DNA of 64,000 bases from Myotis daubentonii (lineage: Eukaryota > Chordata > Mammalia > Chiroptera > Vespertilionidae), in the NCBI RefSeq assembly GCF_963259705.1, contig NC_081846.1:92268641-92332640 (forward strand). Reading direction: 5' to 3'. Position numbers and translations under genes: made by a program. The notes under the pieces are model-generated. The model had not been told where the DNA came from, made no database searches, and saw nothing but the letters and a program-made list of their open reading frames with translations. Shown here one piece after another: positions 33,234 to 45,713 of this stretch; position 1 is the stretch's first letter; each line of letters begins with the position of its first letter.

Positions 33234-34440
33234 AGTATGATCACAGCATATTTTCAGAATCTCATATTGGTGTTTCTGCTCTATCCCTGTCCAGTTCACA
33301 TCTAGACCTAGGCCTATGATGATAACAACAGGGGCTGGAAATACAAGTTATGAAACCTTTACAAAGATGTTTAATTTGTAAATAACTTCTATTTCATAAT
33401 CCTTTTAAAAAATGTGTCCAGAGTTGGGAGAGGCAATTGTCTCCCTTTCCAACAGAATCCATCAGAGGATTGTCATCTCTAGGGCTCCATGGAACTAATT
33501 TTATTTTTGTCACCCTGTATTTTCTTAAAGCAGGTGCACAAAGTTTCATAAATTTCAAGACTCCCTAAACATATCTTTCCTTGCTAGTGGGTATTTGTCT
33601 GCCTGGAAATTTCATTCCAGAAGTGCAATAACCGTGAGAGCAGGTGAACTGCCTCTGAAAGGCACAGACCACAGTGAGTTTTTGTGCACTGGAAAGGGGG
33701 AAATATCAATTGTTACTTTACATTCAGTAAGTATCTATGCATCTCTATCAGATAAACATAATTGAATTTATAGCAATTTAATTAAATTCAGTAAAAAGTT
33801 TGTTTCTGGTAAACACTGATTATAAGGAATATATATATGTATATATATAGTACAAAAATATATTTAAATCAAAAAGGTCAGATATGATGTCTTCTAAAGT
33901 TATTAAGTTATTGTTTTATTTCTCAAAAAAAGGGGAAAATAATATCTCTAGGGACATCTGGAAAGATTTCCAGGGACCTCTGGAGGGTGAGAAGAAAGTT
34001 CAGACACTCTGCAGGAATCATGGACAGAAGATGCCATCCTGTTCAGGCTGTGGGTGGGGTGGGGCTGGAAGCATTTCCGACCTCCTAAATTTGGGAAATG
34101 GGTAATCCACATACAGGCCATGGTAACTGGATATGACATAAGTCAGAAGCCACACCTGTCCCCCAACTACTTTCTCCTCTTGTCAATTTCTAATAGAACC
34201 CGTCTACGGCAAACACACAGGCCCACTTCATGCACACGTGTTAATTTGACGTGTCCTTTGTAGGATGGATGCTGTGGGTGCGATAGACATGCGTTCGCTG
34301 TGGTTCTCAAGCTAAGCATTTTGGATTTTTAAAATCTTCACGTATATTCACTTACCTGATTTCCGTGTCTTCCTGTGAGTTTCACATTAGAAAAATATCT
34401 AATATTTTAAAGAGGATGTGGCACCTCCCTGTATATGGGC
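33234..34440. other. Nothing recognised
   Basis: Unique-looking, with a short AT repeat near 33828-33848. No gene or repeat is assigned. Confidence 0.3.
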
Positions 34441-34449
34441 TATAGGTAG

Positions 34450-34660
34450 ACCAGAAAGTGGATATTCAGTTTGCTTCTTAACTGGCAGTGTAGTCTTAGG
34501 CAATTTATTTAACTTGTCTCTGCCCAGTTTGTTTAATCTCTAAAAAGGACACTAGCTCTATATATCATAAGTTTGCTGGAAATATTAACTGAAATTATGT
34601 ATGCAAAGCACTTAGCACTATTACTGACACCTCTGATAAGTTTTATAAATGTAAGATCAA
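34450..34660 (+). repeat. MIR SINE
   Basis: Sense MIR: TGTAGTCTTAGGCAATTTAT, TAACTTGTCTCTGCCCAGTT, TAATCTCTAAAAAGGACACT, then GCAAAGCACTTAGCACTATT, in the MIR order. Confidence 0.7.
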
Positions 34661-35275
34661 CATCACTACTGTGAGGAATCCCGGATTTTTGAGGAACAGA
34701 TTTTACTTTGCACTCCATTCCATTCGTGAGTCCTTCCCTTCATCAGATTTTACACTCAAATTGCTATAAAGTAGGCACTGCAAAGGTATGTGAACTATCT
34801 TAGATATAAGCTCTTCACAAGCTGTTCATTTTCCCTCCAAATCAGTGTGAGGATGTGTCTTCCAAAACCACAGGGATGCAGGCTTAGTGGTCAGTGCAGC
34901 TTTTGGATTCTTCTGCAATGGGTTAAAAGTAAGTGAGAATCTTGTTACGTGTTTCCTGGCCCAGGCCTTGTAATAGGAGTGCTGACTAAGAGATGAATAG
35001 TGTCAACTCTGGAGTAATTATGGCCGGTATTAGGGTTAATGGAGAATCAACCATATTCTTAGACTGGGTTTCCCTTTGTCAGTTTATTGAATTAGAGCAT
35101 AAAACAGTCTATAATAACTTCAAATATAATGAAGGTCCAAACACAAAATTATTTGACACTGTCACCAAAATAAAACTCTGGAGCTCATTTAGATTGCTTT
35201 CCTTATCTCATTCCAATCTACAAAAACATGTGCTGACCAATCAGTCCTTTCTGAAGTCACCATCATCATCAAACA
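34661..35275. other. Nothing recognised
   Basis: The 143-codon frame at 34993-35424 runs through this stretch and into a HeliBat. It shows no known domain and is treated as chance. Confidence 0.3.
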
Positions 35276-35409
35276 CTAGAGTCCCGATGCATGACATTCG
35301 TGCAAGGGACTCAGCCCTCGCAGCCCCTCACAGCCTCTTCCGGAAGGTCGTCCAGACGGTCATTCTGCTGTTCGGTCTAATTAGCACGTTAGCTCTTCAT
35401 TATATAGGA
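35276..35409 (-). mobile_element. Minimal HeliBat, 134 bp
   Basis: Complete but very short: 3' end CTAGAGTCCCGATGCATGAC on plus, with palindrome GCATGACATTCGTGC, and 5' end TCCTATATAATGAAGAGC on minus. Host A (35275) and host T (35410) flank it. Besides the termini it keeps only the conserved GACCGAACAGCAGAATGACC-type head, so it is close to the minimum needed in cis. Confidence 0.9.
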
Positions 35410-35479
35410 TTCCTCCACTGCTGACTATTATGCAGCAAATGCAATAGAAAGCTAACAAAAGCTGACTACCTGCAGTGAG

Positions 35480-35890
35480 CATATATCACAGAGCCAGGTA
35501 TTTTCATACTCTTTGTATCTAATGATCATCAAAGCAACCATTCAAGGTGACTTTTATAAGAGCCATTTTATTTTATTTTAAATATATTTTATTGATTTTT
35601 ACAGAGAGGAAGGGAGAGAGATAGAGAGTTAGAAATATCAATGAGAGAGAAACTGATCGGCTGCCTCCTGCACATCTCCCACTGGGGATGTACCCGCAAC
35701 CAAGGTACATGCCCCTGACCGGAATTGAACCTGGGACCCTTCAGTCCGCAGGCCGACAATCGACAATCTATCCACTGAGCCAAACCGGTTTCGGTGATAT
35801 AAGAGCCATTTTAGAGACGAGAAAATTAAGCCTTTGAAAAGAAAGGGACTTACCCAGATCATAAACAAGAGCACAAAGACATAATCCTGG
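35480..35890 (-). repeat. MIR SINE split by a Ves SINE
   Basis: Antisense MIR halves at 35490-35555 (AGCCAGGTATTTTCATAC...) and 35814-35890 (AGACGAGAAAATTAAGCC, CTTACCCAGATCATAAAC) are separated by the Ves element. Confidence 0.6.
35571..35796 (-). mobile_element. Ves SINE
   Basis: Ves element with a 15-bp duplication, ATAAGAGCCATTTTA, at 35556-35570 and 35799-35813. A small internal duplication (CGACAAT CGACAAT, 35754-35767) lies in the tRNA-like head. Confidence 0.92.
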
Positions 35891-36289
35891 CCCTGGAAGA
35901 AATTCTTGTGTAGAGACATTAAGAAATATTACAGGAGTCGCTCAGAAAGATTAGCTAGTAGAGAAACAGGCTCAATCTCAAGAAGGCCAAACATCAGGCC
36001 CGCTGTCCAGGAACACATGAAATCGGTGCTACCGATCCTCTCGACCTCAACATGCGGCCCAGGGTACACTCTACTCTTGGAGCAGGGGGTCTGGAGCAGG
36101 AGGTCCGATCATCCCTGACATTGTGATGCTCTGCTCTTTGATTCTTCTTCTCTGAAGGCCTCCACATATTGTCACTTCTCTCCATTTCTTTCCATTTCCC
36201 TCTCCCCTTGGTGTTCCTTCAGAAAGTGGTATTACTTGCTGGACTGCAAATCTAACTCTCTTACAAACTTCCCGCACCACAGGGAGAAT

Positions 36290-36770
36290 CCATCCCTCTC
36301 ACCCTTTACTGACAAAATGAAGTGCAAGCTGCCTGACTAGCATCTAACCTCGACTCCTCCCCATCATTCCTTGATTTCACTGTTAACTTCCATGACATAA
36401 ATGCTAACTTCCACTCATCCATGCTTTTTTCTGGAATCTGGACTATTCACGTTGTCCCTCTGCCTGGAAGACTCTTCCTTTGTCATCTGGCCATTGCCTC
36501 TGCATCTACCTTCCTGAGCATGTGGCTCTGACATCACCAGCCCTGGCAAGTTCTGCTCTGAAACAGGCTTGAGTGGTGAGTGCTTTTCTTTTGTGTCTAT
36601 AAAATACTCTGGGCTTATCTACGTCACAGAAATGCTGACAGCAAGTTACAATGATGTTTCTATGTCTCTCCCCCTTACTATATTCTGAATTCCCTGACAA
36701 TAGGAATTATGCCTATTTATTATTGTTCCCCTAATCATTAGCACACTGTAAGAGATTAAATACTAGTAGT
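36290..36770 (+). repeat. L2 LINE 3' fragment
   Basis: The order TGAAGTGCAAGCTGCCTGAC, CTTCCACTCATCCATGC, CCTCTGCCTGGAAGACTCTT, CTGAATTCCCTGACAATAGG, GAATTATGCCTATTTATTAT matches the common L2 3' end. It is ancient and has no frame. Confidence 0.65.
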
Positions 36771-39373
36771 GCTGTGTTTTAGCTCAGTGTTTATAAATGA
36801 TTTAGCAGTTCACATAGATGGATATAATTTATTTTAATTGTTATGTTTTCCATATATTCATTTGGGAAAATGTTTATCATCCTTGTATTATTATACTCTT
36901 TATTTTTATTTACTGGTAATGATAAATTTCTTTTCAAATAAATAAATGTATTTGAATAAATAAATAAAAATACAAGGGAAACATATTAAGTAAAAATTGG
37001 TGTGAGTGCCAAAAATTGTGAGAATGATACAGTAATGACCAAAATGTGGGAGGCCCTTGGTGAATTTGTCTTTCTAATGCAGAAGTTTTGATAGGTCAAT
37101 TAGAAATGCATTTTAGATCAGAATCCTTTGGAAGCCTGTAAAATCTTATTTCAAGGGATCAACTTTGCTTATAAAAACAGCCTGCTTCCAGAAAAGAGGT
37201 GGATATAGCGACAAGGCTACAACAAAGAAATGTTTACATTAAATTTGACTGGGGTCCCTTCCGCTGGAAGCGGAAACAGTGAGGGAGCAATTCCACAGAT
37301 GGCTTCCCCTGTGGAATCCTGGAAGAGCACATACAACAAGCTAATTAAGAGGAATGCGTGGGGAAGGTAGTTATGGAGAATATAGGGCCATGAGTGGGCA
37401 GGACTGGAAAGTTTGCTCCTGCAAAAGGGCCAGATGTGGTTTATAAACCCCAGAACTTTCCTCTCAGAGATTCTGATGACTTCAAGTGCAATTGACTTTT
37501 ACTTACAAATGTGAAAAGCCTTCCAAGAATGTGAGCCCATTCTCCTAGAGAACTCTTTTTAACTCCTTTAAGCCAACATCCCAGAAGCTTCCTACCAGCC
37601 CACAAAAGCCAGACTACACCTGTATATGAAACATGTGCCAACAGGCTTACCTGCCCCAGGCCTGTAAGGCCTCTGATTTAAGAGCTAAGTCTACTCTGCA
37701 GAATTACTAAAATCACAAAAATTGGTATGATTCAATCACTTATGTTATAATTATTCTATTTTTATGACCAATTCTAGATAACGTCCTAACTTTTCAACAT
37801 ATCCGACTCTTGAAACCTTGTACAAATATGGGAATTAAGGTAAAAACTCTTTTCCATAGTCAATCATGGGTTTGTTGCTTTGAATTGTCCCCATACAGAG
37901 ATTGATTGTCTACCTTTTTAATTGGAGGTAGGTTAAATATGAGCCCTTCTTATTCTTTCTAGATGGGCTGCACTCATCTTTCTTACTTACCTTTGTAAGT
38001 TATTCTGTTCTGGCCAGTATTTGAGCATGGTCCACTGGTAGCTAAGCTTTTATGACTTCTTAGTCTGGCCAAATATAGGATTCTAGTTACCCCTGTGTGG
38101 CCCCTATGCTGGCTGTGTGTCTGGCTGTGCCAACTTTCCAGAGGCCCTTGCTTTGGTGCTCAGCTGCCGCTGGTCATTGGTAAGGCTCTTTCCCACACCA
38201 TAGAACACAGCTTTCCAAAGAGACCTGACAATCCAACAGCCCCTTTTTAGAAATGCCCTTATTTTATGTCAGTTCCTAACAGCTTAAAATATCAAATTTT
38301 CCAGGCATGCAATGCAGTTAGAAGGAATCACTGATCAGAACAAGACATTTTAATGGGTTTTCACTAAAATGCCCAAAGTGATCTTTGAAGTAACAACCTA
38401 GACCAGTCAAGTTGTTTAAGTCTGTCTTGGCAAAACAACAGCTTTTTATGAAGTTTCTGAAAGTCATCAGGATACAACATGTATATTTACCTTAACCTGT
38501 TCCCTCTGTCACTGACTGGCACGCTTGTCAATGGCTGAACACTTATCATAACCAGGGGGGTCCTGAATCCTGACAATAGTGCAAAATGGCAGATCACCTC
38601 ATCTTCACTTTTTATTCTCCGCTGTAACTCTAGCCCTGAGGATGGTATCTGGCATGTGTGGTACGTCCTGAGCAAATATTAATTGAGTTAATTATTTAAC
38701 AGATGAGAAAACTGAAATTCTCTATCTCACTAGTAATTCCTCGTGTGCAACAAGATTGCTGATGTTATCCATTAGATCACAACTGCTGCCTACACACAGT
38801 CACACACATGTGCATGCACATATAGGTGTTACTAGTACCTCTATCTCTAGCCTGGGGGGATATTTTGAATATATCATCCAACATCTAAGGCTTTGGTGAG
38901 CCTCTGCATTATGTATGAATTTGATAAGCACATTTAATATGCCTTCACTCAAGTTGTCATATCATCAGGGCACTCCTTCCTACTAACAAGTGAAACACTC
39001 CTTGGGTGTGGCTGTTTTGATATCTATATTTCCATGTATTTTTATTATCAGCCAGCCAGCGTTTCTCCATCCTGTCCTCAAGAATGTTTGGAGTCATCAT
39101 TGGAAAACAAAGAAAGTGTTAAATTTTAAGCAAAATTGTGTTTAGTGTCTGTTTATGTACTCTTCATTGTCATGCCCTTGACCTGTACGCCCGGCTTAGT
39201 GCAATGGATTTTGTGTATAGAAGCAGGAAGTCTTCAAAAATTTTCTTTTTTTTCCCTTCTAGACAAGCATCAATTTAATTATCCATCAAATGAGAGTAGT
39301 GATAGTTGTCAAGGTAAATCATATGTTAACAAGAAAAGAACCGTGTCATACTTGTGGTCAACATATATCAATC

Positions 39374-39442
<69 letters not shown>

Positions 39443-39540
39443 ACCCTTTTTTTGCTCTCAGCAATTTCAGGGACCATATAAATTTTTAATAACACTTTGT
39501 CCGAAGGGCCATCAGTTAATCCAAATGTCATAATTATAGA
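36771..39540. other. Mostly unassigned
   Basis: About 2.7 kb of unique-looking sequence. The only clear feature is a (GT)n microsatellite at 39379-39421. A MIR-like phrase (AACAGATGAGAAAACTGAAA) occurs near 38699. No gene model is supported. Confidence 0.3.
39379..39421 (+). repeat. (GT)n microsatellite
   Basis: About 21 uninterrupted GT units, likely polymorphic. Confidence 0.97.
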
Positions 39541-40293
39541 CATTCATAGTTAAAACAAACTAAATTGACATTGGTTTTCCCCAAAACCAGGCAGCTCAAT
39601 GTATTTTCATAGCATCATGTATTCACCACCGCAAGCAAGGTGAGTTCCTCACTTCAAATAATTCCTTCACGCTGTATCTGTGGTCAGATGCTCTCCAGCC
39701 CCAGATCTGGACAACCACTGATTTGTTCTCCATTCCCATTAGATTGTCTTTGCCAGAATTTCATATAAATGACATACAAACATTTTTTGTTTATCTTCTA
39801 TAAATATTTGGAGGGAGGTTGCTGGATCATGTGGTCAATGCATCTTTACTTTTATACAAAACTGCAAATTTTTTTTTAACAAAGTAGTTGCTCAATTTTT
39901 CAATCTTACCAGCAATGTATGAGACTACAGTTCTCTGCATGCATATCAGTACTGTGTGATGTCAGATCTATGTATGTGGTAAGGGTAATTTCAGCTCCTC
40001 TCATGTGTGTTTAGTGTAATCTCATTGTGGTTTTAATTTGCATTTACTTAATAGTGTTGAGCATTATTTTGTGTATTTCTTTGCCTTGTATTTCTCTTCT
40101 TTGGTAAAGTGTCTGTTGAAGTGTTTTGCCTATTTTTAAATTTTAATACTATTGTTGGGTTTTTAAAAGTCCTCTATATATTTTGCATATGCATCCTTTG
40201 GTAATTGTCATTTGCAAATATTTTCTCCCAGTCTGTTGCTTGTCTATTTGTTTTCAGAAAACAGTTGTTAGCTTGGCAAATATAAAATTTGTA

Positions 40294-40515
40294 AAAGCAC
40301 ACTGGCCGATGTTTCCCAGTGGTTAGAGTGTGGGCCTGCACACAGTAAGGTCATGGGTTTGATTTCTGTTCAACGTACCTGGGTTGCAGGTTCAATCCGT
40401 AGCCCAGTCAGGGCACATGCGGGAGGCAACCAATCAATGTGTATCTCACATGAATGTTTTTCTCTCTTCCTTCCTCCCTTTCTCTCTCTAAAAATCAATG
40501 GAAAAAATATCCACA
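40294..40515 (+). mobile_element. Bat tRNA-SINE
   Basis: Head CACTGGCCGATGTTTCCCAG with TGGTTAGAGTGTGGGCCTGC, B-box-like GGTTCAATCC near 40390, body GGGAGGCAACCAATCAATG, and tail CTCTAAAAATCAATGGAAAA. It is nested in the old L1. Confidence 0.82.
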
Positions 40516-40954
40516 GTTGAGAATTTAAAAAAGAACATTTTTTAAAAAAGAACATTGGTAAAAAGCCAAACTTATTATTTTTTATTTATTTTTTCCTGTG
40601 TATTCTTTTCTTTCTTTTTTTTTTTTTTCTTCTACTTTTATTTAGTTAAGGTATTACAAATGTGTCCTCATCCCCCCCATTAACCCCCAACCTCCCCCCC
40701 ACACACAAACTCATGCTCCCATCCCCCCGTTGTCCATGTCCATTGGTTTGGCTTATATACATGTATACAAGTCCTTCTGTTGATCTCTTCCCCTTACCCC
40801 CACCCTCCCCTACTTTCCTTCTGGGGATTGATAGCCTGATTGCTGTTTCTCAGTCTTTGGGTCTGTCCCTTTTCATCAGTCTATGTTTTTCTCTATAATC
40901 CACAAATGAGTGAGATCATGTGGTATTTATCTTTCTCTGACTGGCTTATTTCAC

Positions 40955-43900
40955 TTAGCATAATGCTCTCCAGTTCCATCCATGCTGTTGCAAAAGGCAA
41001 GAGTTCCTTTTTTTTTTTTTTTTTTTTTTTACCGCAGCATAGTATTCCATTGTGTATATGTACCACAGTTTTCTAATCCACTCATCTGCTGATGGGCACT
41101 TAGGCTGTTTCCAAATCTTAGCTATGGTGAATTGTGCTGCTATGAACATAGGGGTGCATATATCCTTTCTAATTGGCGTTTCTGGTTTCTTGGGATATAT
41201 TCCTAGTAGTGGGATCACTGGGTCAAATGGGAGTTCCATTTTTAGTCTTCTGAGGTAGCTCCATACTGTTCTCCACAGTGGCTGCACCAGTCTGCATTCC
41301 CACCAGCAGTGGAGAAGTGTTCCTTTTTCTCCACATCCTCTCCAACACTTGTTGTTTGTTGATTTGTTGATGATAGCTATTCTGACAGGTGTGAGATGAT
41401 AACGCATTGTCGTTTTGATTTGCATCTCTCGTATAATTAGTGACTTTGAGCAGGTTTTCATATGTCTTTCGGCCTTCTGTATGTCCTCTTTCGAAAAGTG
41501 TCTATCTATGTCCATTGCCCATTTTTTTTATTGGATTGTTTATCTTCCTTTTGTTAAGTTTCATGAGATCCCTGTAAATGTTGGAAATTAAACCCTTATC
41601 GGTGGTATCATTGGTAAATATGTTCTCCCATGTAGTGGGTCTTCTTGTTGTTTTGTTGATGGTTTCCTTTGCTGTGAAAAAGCTTTTTATTTTGATGTAG
41701 TCCCATTTGTTTATTTTCTCTTTAGTTTCCATTGCCTTAGGAGCATTATCAGAGAAGAAATTTCTTCGGCATATGTTTGCGATTTCGCTGCCTGTGGATT
41801 CCTCTAGTATTTTTATGGTTTCCCTTCTTACGTTTAAGTCTTTTATCCATTTTGAGTTTATTTTTGTGTATGGTGTGAGTTGGTGATCTAGTTTCATCCT
41901 TTTGCATGTATCTGTCCAATTTTCCCAACACCATTTATTGAAAAGACTGTCTTGACTCCATTGTATGCTCTTGCCTCCTTTATCGAATATTAATTGGGCA
42001 TAGTGGTTTGGGTCGATTTCTGGGGTCTCTATTCTATTCCATTGATCTATATGTCTGTTCTTGTGCCAGTACCAAGCTGTTTTAAGAACAGTGGCTTTGT
42101 AATACAGTTTGATATCTGGTATTGAGATCCCACCTACTTTGTTCTTTCTCAGGATTGCTGCAGCTATTCGGGGTCTTTTTTTATTCCAGATGAATTTTTG
42201 GAACGTTCGTTCTAGATTTGTGAAATATGCCGTTGGTAATTTAATGGGGATTGCATTGAATCTATAAATTGCTTTGGGTAGTATGGACATTTTGATGATG
42301 TTGATTCTACCAATCCATGAACACGGTATATTCTTCCATCTGTTTATGTCTTCCTCTATCTCTTTTTTCAGTGTCCTGTAGTTTTCAGCATATAAGTCTT
42401 TTACCTCCTTAGTTAAGTTTATTCCTAGGTATTTTAATTTTTTTGGTGCAATGGTAAATGGGATTGCTTCTGTAGTTTCACTTTCTGTAAGTTCACTATT
42501 GGTGTAAAGAAATGCCATGGATTTCTTAGCATTAATTTTGTATCCTGCTACATTGCTGAATTCATTTATTAAGTCTAATAATTTTTTGATGGAGTCTTTA
42601 GGGTTCTGTATGTACAGTATCATGTCATCTGCAAATAAGGACAGTTTTACTTCTTCTTTTCCAATCTGGATGCCTTTTATTTCTTCTTCGTGTCTGATCG
42701 CAATGGCTAGTACTTCCAGTACTATGTTGAACATGTTGAACAAGAGTGGAGAGAGGGGGCATCCCTGTCTTGTTCCTGTTTTTAGGGGGAATGGTTTTAG
42801 TTTTTGCCCATTGATTATGATGTTGGCTGTGGGTTTGTCATATATGGCTTTTATTATGTTGAGGTATGATCCCTCAATTCCTATCTTGCTGAGAGTTTTT
42901 ATCAAGAAAGGATGTTGGATTTTGTCAAATGCTTTTTCCGCATCAATTGATATGACTATGTGGTTTTTTTCTCTCAATTTGTTTATGTGGTGTATCACGT
43001 TTATTGATTTGCGGATATTGTACCATCCTTGCATCCCTGGGATAAATCCTACTTGGTCATGGTGTATGATCTTTTTGATGTACTGCTGGATCCGATTTGC
43101 TAGGATTTTGTTGAGGATTTTGGCTTCTATGTTCATGAGGGATATTGGCCTATAATTCTCTTTCATTGTATTGTCTTTATCTGGTTTTGGGATTAGGGTG
43201 ATGTTGGCTTCATAGAATGAGCTGGGAAGTGTTCCTTCCTCTTGGATCTTCTGACATAGTCTGAGGAGGATAGGTTTTAGGTCTTCCTTGAATGTTTGGT
43301 AAAACTCCCCTGTGAAGCCATCTGGCCCCGGGCTTTTGTTTGCTGGAAGCTTTTTGATTACTGCTTCAATTTCTTCCATAGTTATTGGCCTATTGAGATT
43401 TTTAGATTCTTCCTGGTTAAGTTTTGGAAGGTTGTATTTATCTAGGAATATGTCCATTTCCTCCAGGTTGTCTAGTGTGTTGGAGTAGAGTTGTTCATAG
43501 TATTTTCTAACAATCCTTTGTATTTCTATGGGGTCTGTTGTTATTTCTCCTCTTTCATTTCTGATTTTGTGTATTTGGGTCCTCTCTCTTTGTTTCTTGG
43601 TGAGCCTGGCTAGAGGTGTATCAATCTTGTTTATCCTTTCAAAGAACCAGCTCTTGGTTTTGTTGATCTTTTGTATTGTTTTTTTGGTCTCTATGTCGTT
43701 TATCTCCGCTCTGATCTTTGTTATTTCCTTCCTTCTGCTTACAGTGGGCTTTTTTTGTTGCTCTCTTTCTAATTCTTCGAGTTGTAGAGTTAGGTCATTT
43801 ATTCTCATTGTTTCTTGTTTCTTGCAGTAGGCTTGTAGAGCTATGAACTTCCCTCTCAAGACTGCTTTTGCTGTGTCCCATAGGTTTTGGATTGTTGTGT

Positions 43901-44738
43901 TTTCATTGTCATTTGTTGCCATGATGTTTTTTATTTCTTCTTTGATCTCACTGGTGACCCAGTCGTTGTTTAATAGCATGCTATTTAGTCTCCATGTGTT
44001 TGATTTTTTTGGATTGTTTTTGTTGTAGTTGATTTCCAGTTTTATGCCTTTGTGGTCTGAGAAGATACTCGATATGATTTCAATTTTCTTGAATTTGAAG
44101 AGACTTTGTCTGTGACCCAGTATATGGTCTATCTTTGAAGATGACAAATGTGCACCTGAGGAGAATGTATATTCTGTGGCTTTGGGGTGAAATGTTCTGA
44201 AGATGTCAATTAATTCCATCTGATCTAGTGAGTCATTTAGGATTGATGTTTCTTTGCTGAGTTTCTGTTTAGAGGATTTGTCCAGTGGAGATAATGGGGT
44301 GTTAAGGTCCCCTACTATGATTGTATTGCTGTCAATCTCTCCCTTGATCTTCTCCAGAAGATTTCTTACGTATTTGGGTGCTCCTATATTGGGTGCATAT
44401 ATATTTACCAGAGTTATTTCTTCTTGTTGGACTGCTCCCTTTAGTATTATGAAGTGGCCTTCTTGATCTCTTTTTATGTCCTTCACTTTGAGATCTAATT
44501 TGTCAGATATAAGTATTGCTACCCCAGCTTTTTTTTCACTTCCATTGGCCTGAAAAACCTTTTTCCATCCCTTCACCATCAGTCTGTGTGCGTCTTTTTT
44601 TCTGAGGTGGGTTTCCTGTAGACAGCAGATATATGGGTCATGTTTTCTTATCCACTCATTTACCCTATGCCTTTTGACTGGGGAATTTAATCCATTTACA
44701 TTTAAAGTTATTATTGATAGAAACTTGTTAGTCGCCAT
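40955..44738 (-). pseudogene. L1 ORF2: L1 ORF2 (EN-RT), one frameshift
   Basis: ORF2p nicks DNA and reverse-transcribes L1 RNA in place. The first 1078 codons (44738-41502) are open: endonuclease with LNVNGLNSP (13-20), LQETH (40-44), VGDLNTPLS and SDHKGI; reverse transcriptase with [26 protein letters not shown] and the catalytic FADD; then the thumb and linker. The frame breaks in an A8 run (plus-strand T8, 41522-41529); seven A residues would keep frame, so one base was gained. The out-of-frame remainder (to 40955) still holds the cysteine motif CWRGC...HCWWEC and ends in a lysine run encoded by the A-tract. Total length is close to the usual ~1260-1275. It could equally be an assembly or sequencing error in a homopolymer. 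Confidence 0.93.
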
Positions 44739-44786
44739 TTATGTTCTTTACGGCTGCGTTCCTTCTTTGTTTCCTGTTTTTTCTAT

Positions 44787-45713
44787 TTACAGCAGACCCT
44801 TTAGCATTTCTTGTATTGCTGGTTTGGTTGTAATAAACTCCCGTAGACCGTTTTTGTCTGTGAAGCTCCTGATTTGACCCTCAATTTTGATTGATAGCCT
44901 CGCTGGGTATAGTATTCTTGGATTCAGACCCTTCCTTTGCATGACTTTGTATATTTCATTCCATTCCCTTCTTGCCTGATGTGTTTCTGTTGATAAATCG
45001 GTCGCTAGTCTGATGGGGGATCCTTTGTAGGTAACTTTCTGTCTCTCTCTGGCTGCTTTTAAGATTCTTGCTTTGTCGTTGGTGTTTGCCAATTTAATTA
45101 TTATGTGCCTTGGTATCGGTCTTTTCGGGTTCATTTTGTTTGGTACTCTGTGAGCTTCTTGGATTTGTGTGAGTTTTTTCCTCCCTATATCAGGGAAATT
45201 TTCTGTTACTATTTTTTCAAACAGGTTTTCTATTCCTTGCTCAGTTTCCTCTCCTTCTGGCACCCCTATTATTCGGATGTTGTTTCGTTTAGCATTATCC
45301 CAGAGTTCTCTTAGGCTCTCTTCCTGCTTTTTAATTTTTTTTTCTAGAAGCTGTTCTGTTTGGGTATTTTTTTCTACCTTGTCTTCTAGCTCGCTGATGC
45401 GGTCCTCTGCTTCTTCTAGTCTACTGTTGATGCTTTCTATTGAGTTCTTTATGGCAGTGATGTCGTTTTTCATTTCTTCTTGGTTTCTCTTCATTTCCTC
45501 TTGGTTCTTCTTCATTTCCTCTTGGTTCCTACACATATTGTTGAATTGGTCTTCCATTCTTTTCATCCACCTTATGGCCATTACTCTGAATTCTTTCTCT
45601 GACAGGTTGCTTGCCTCCATTGCCTCCATTTCGTTTACTTCCTTTTCTGATGATGCCTGTTTTTCTTTCATATTTGGGTTGGTTCTTTGTTTCACCATGA
45701 TTTCTCTTCTCAA
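44787..45713 (-). CDS. L1 ORF1: L1 ORF1 protein, complete
   Basis: Uninterrupted 308-codon frame. ORF1p is the RNA-binding chaperone that coats L1 RNA in cytoplasmic particles. Layout: polar N-terminus (residues 1-50); coiled coil (about 51-140) that drives trimerisation and includes three tandem heptads, NQEEMKK, NQEEMKR and NQEEMKN (63-83), then LEEAEDRISELEDKV; RRM starting near NNIRIIGVPEGEE (144-156); and a C-terminal domain with ARREWNEIYKVM and ARLSIKIEGQIRSF. Human ORF1p is 338 residues, so this is slightly short, as in other mammals. The start was chosen as the first ATG in frame; MVKQ six codons on is an alternative. It would be read from the 5' UTR promoter. Confidence 0.95.
   Translation of the reverse strand: MRREIMVKQRTNPNMKEKQASSEKEVNEMEAMEASNLSEKEFRVMAIRWMKRMEDQFNNMCRNQEEMKKNQEEMKRNQEEMKNDITAIKNSIESINSRLEEAEDRISELEDKVEKNTQTEQLLEKKIKKQEESLRELWDNAKRNNIRIIGVPEGEETEQGIENLFEKIVTENFPDIGRKKLTQIQEAHRVPNKMNPKRPIPRHIIIKLANTNDKARILKAARERQKVTYKGSPIRLATDLSTETHQARREWNEIYKVMQRKGLNPRILYPARLSIKIEGQIRSFTDKNGLREFITTKPAIQEMLKGLL

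Noticed and set aside
33081..33305. 74-codon frame at the end of LTR X copy 2
   Set aside because: It lies across the TATA and poly(A) region of the LTR and has no protein features.
34993..35424. 143-codon plus frame as a host gene
   Set aside because: It runs into a HeliBat, has no recognisable domain, and a frame of this length is plausible by chance.
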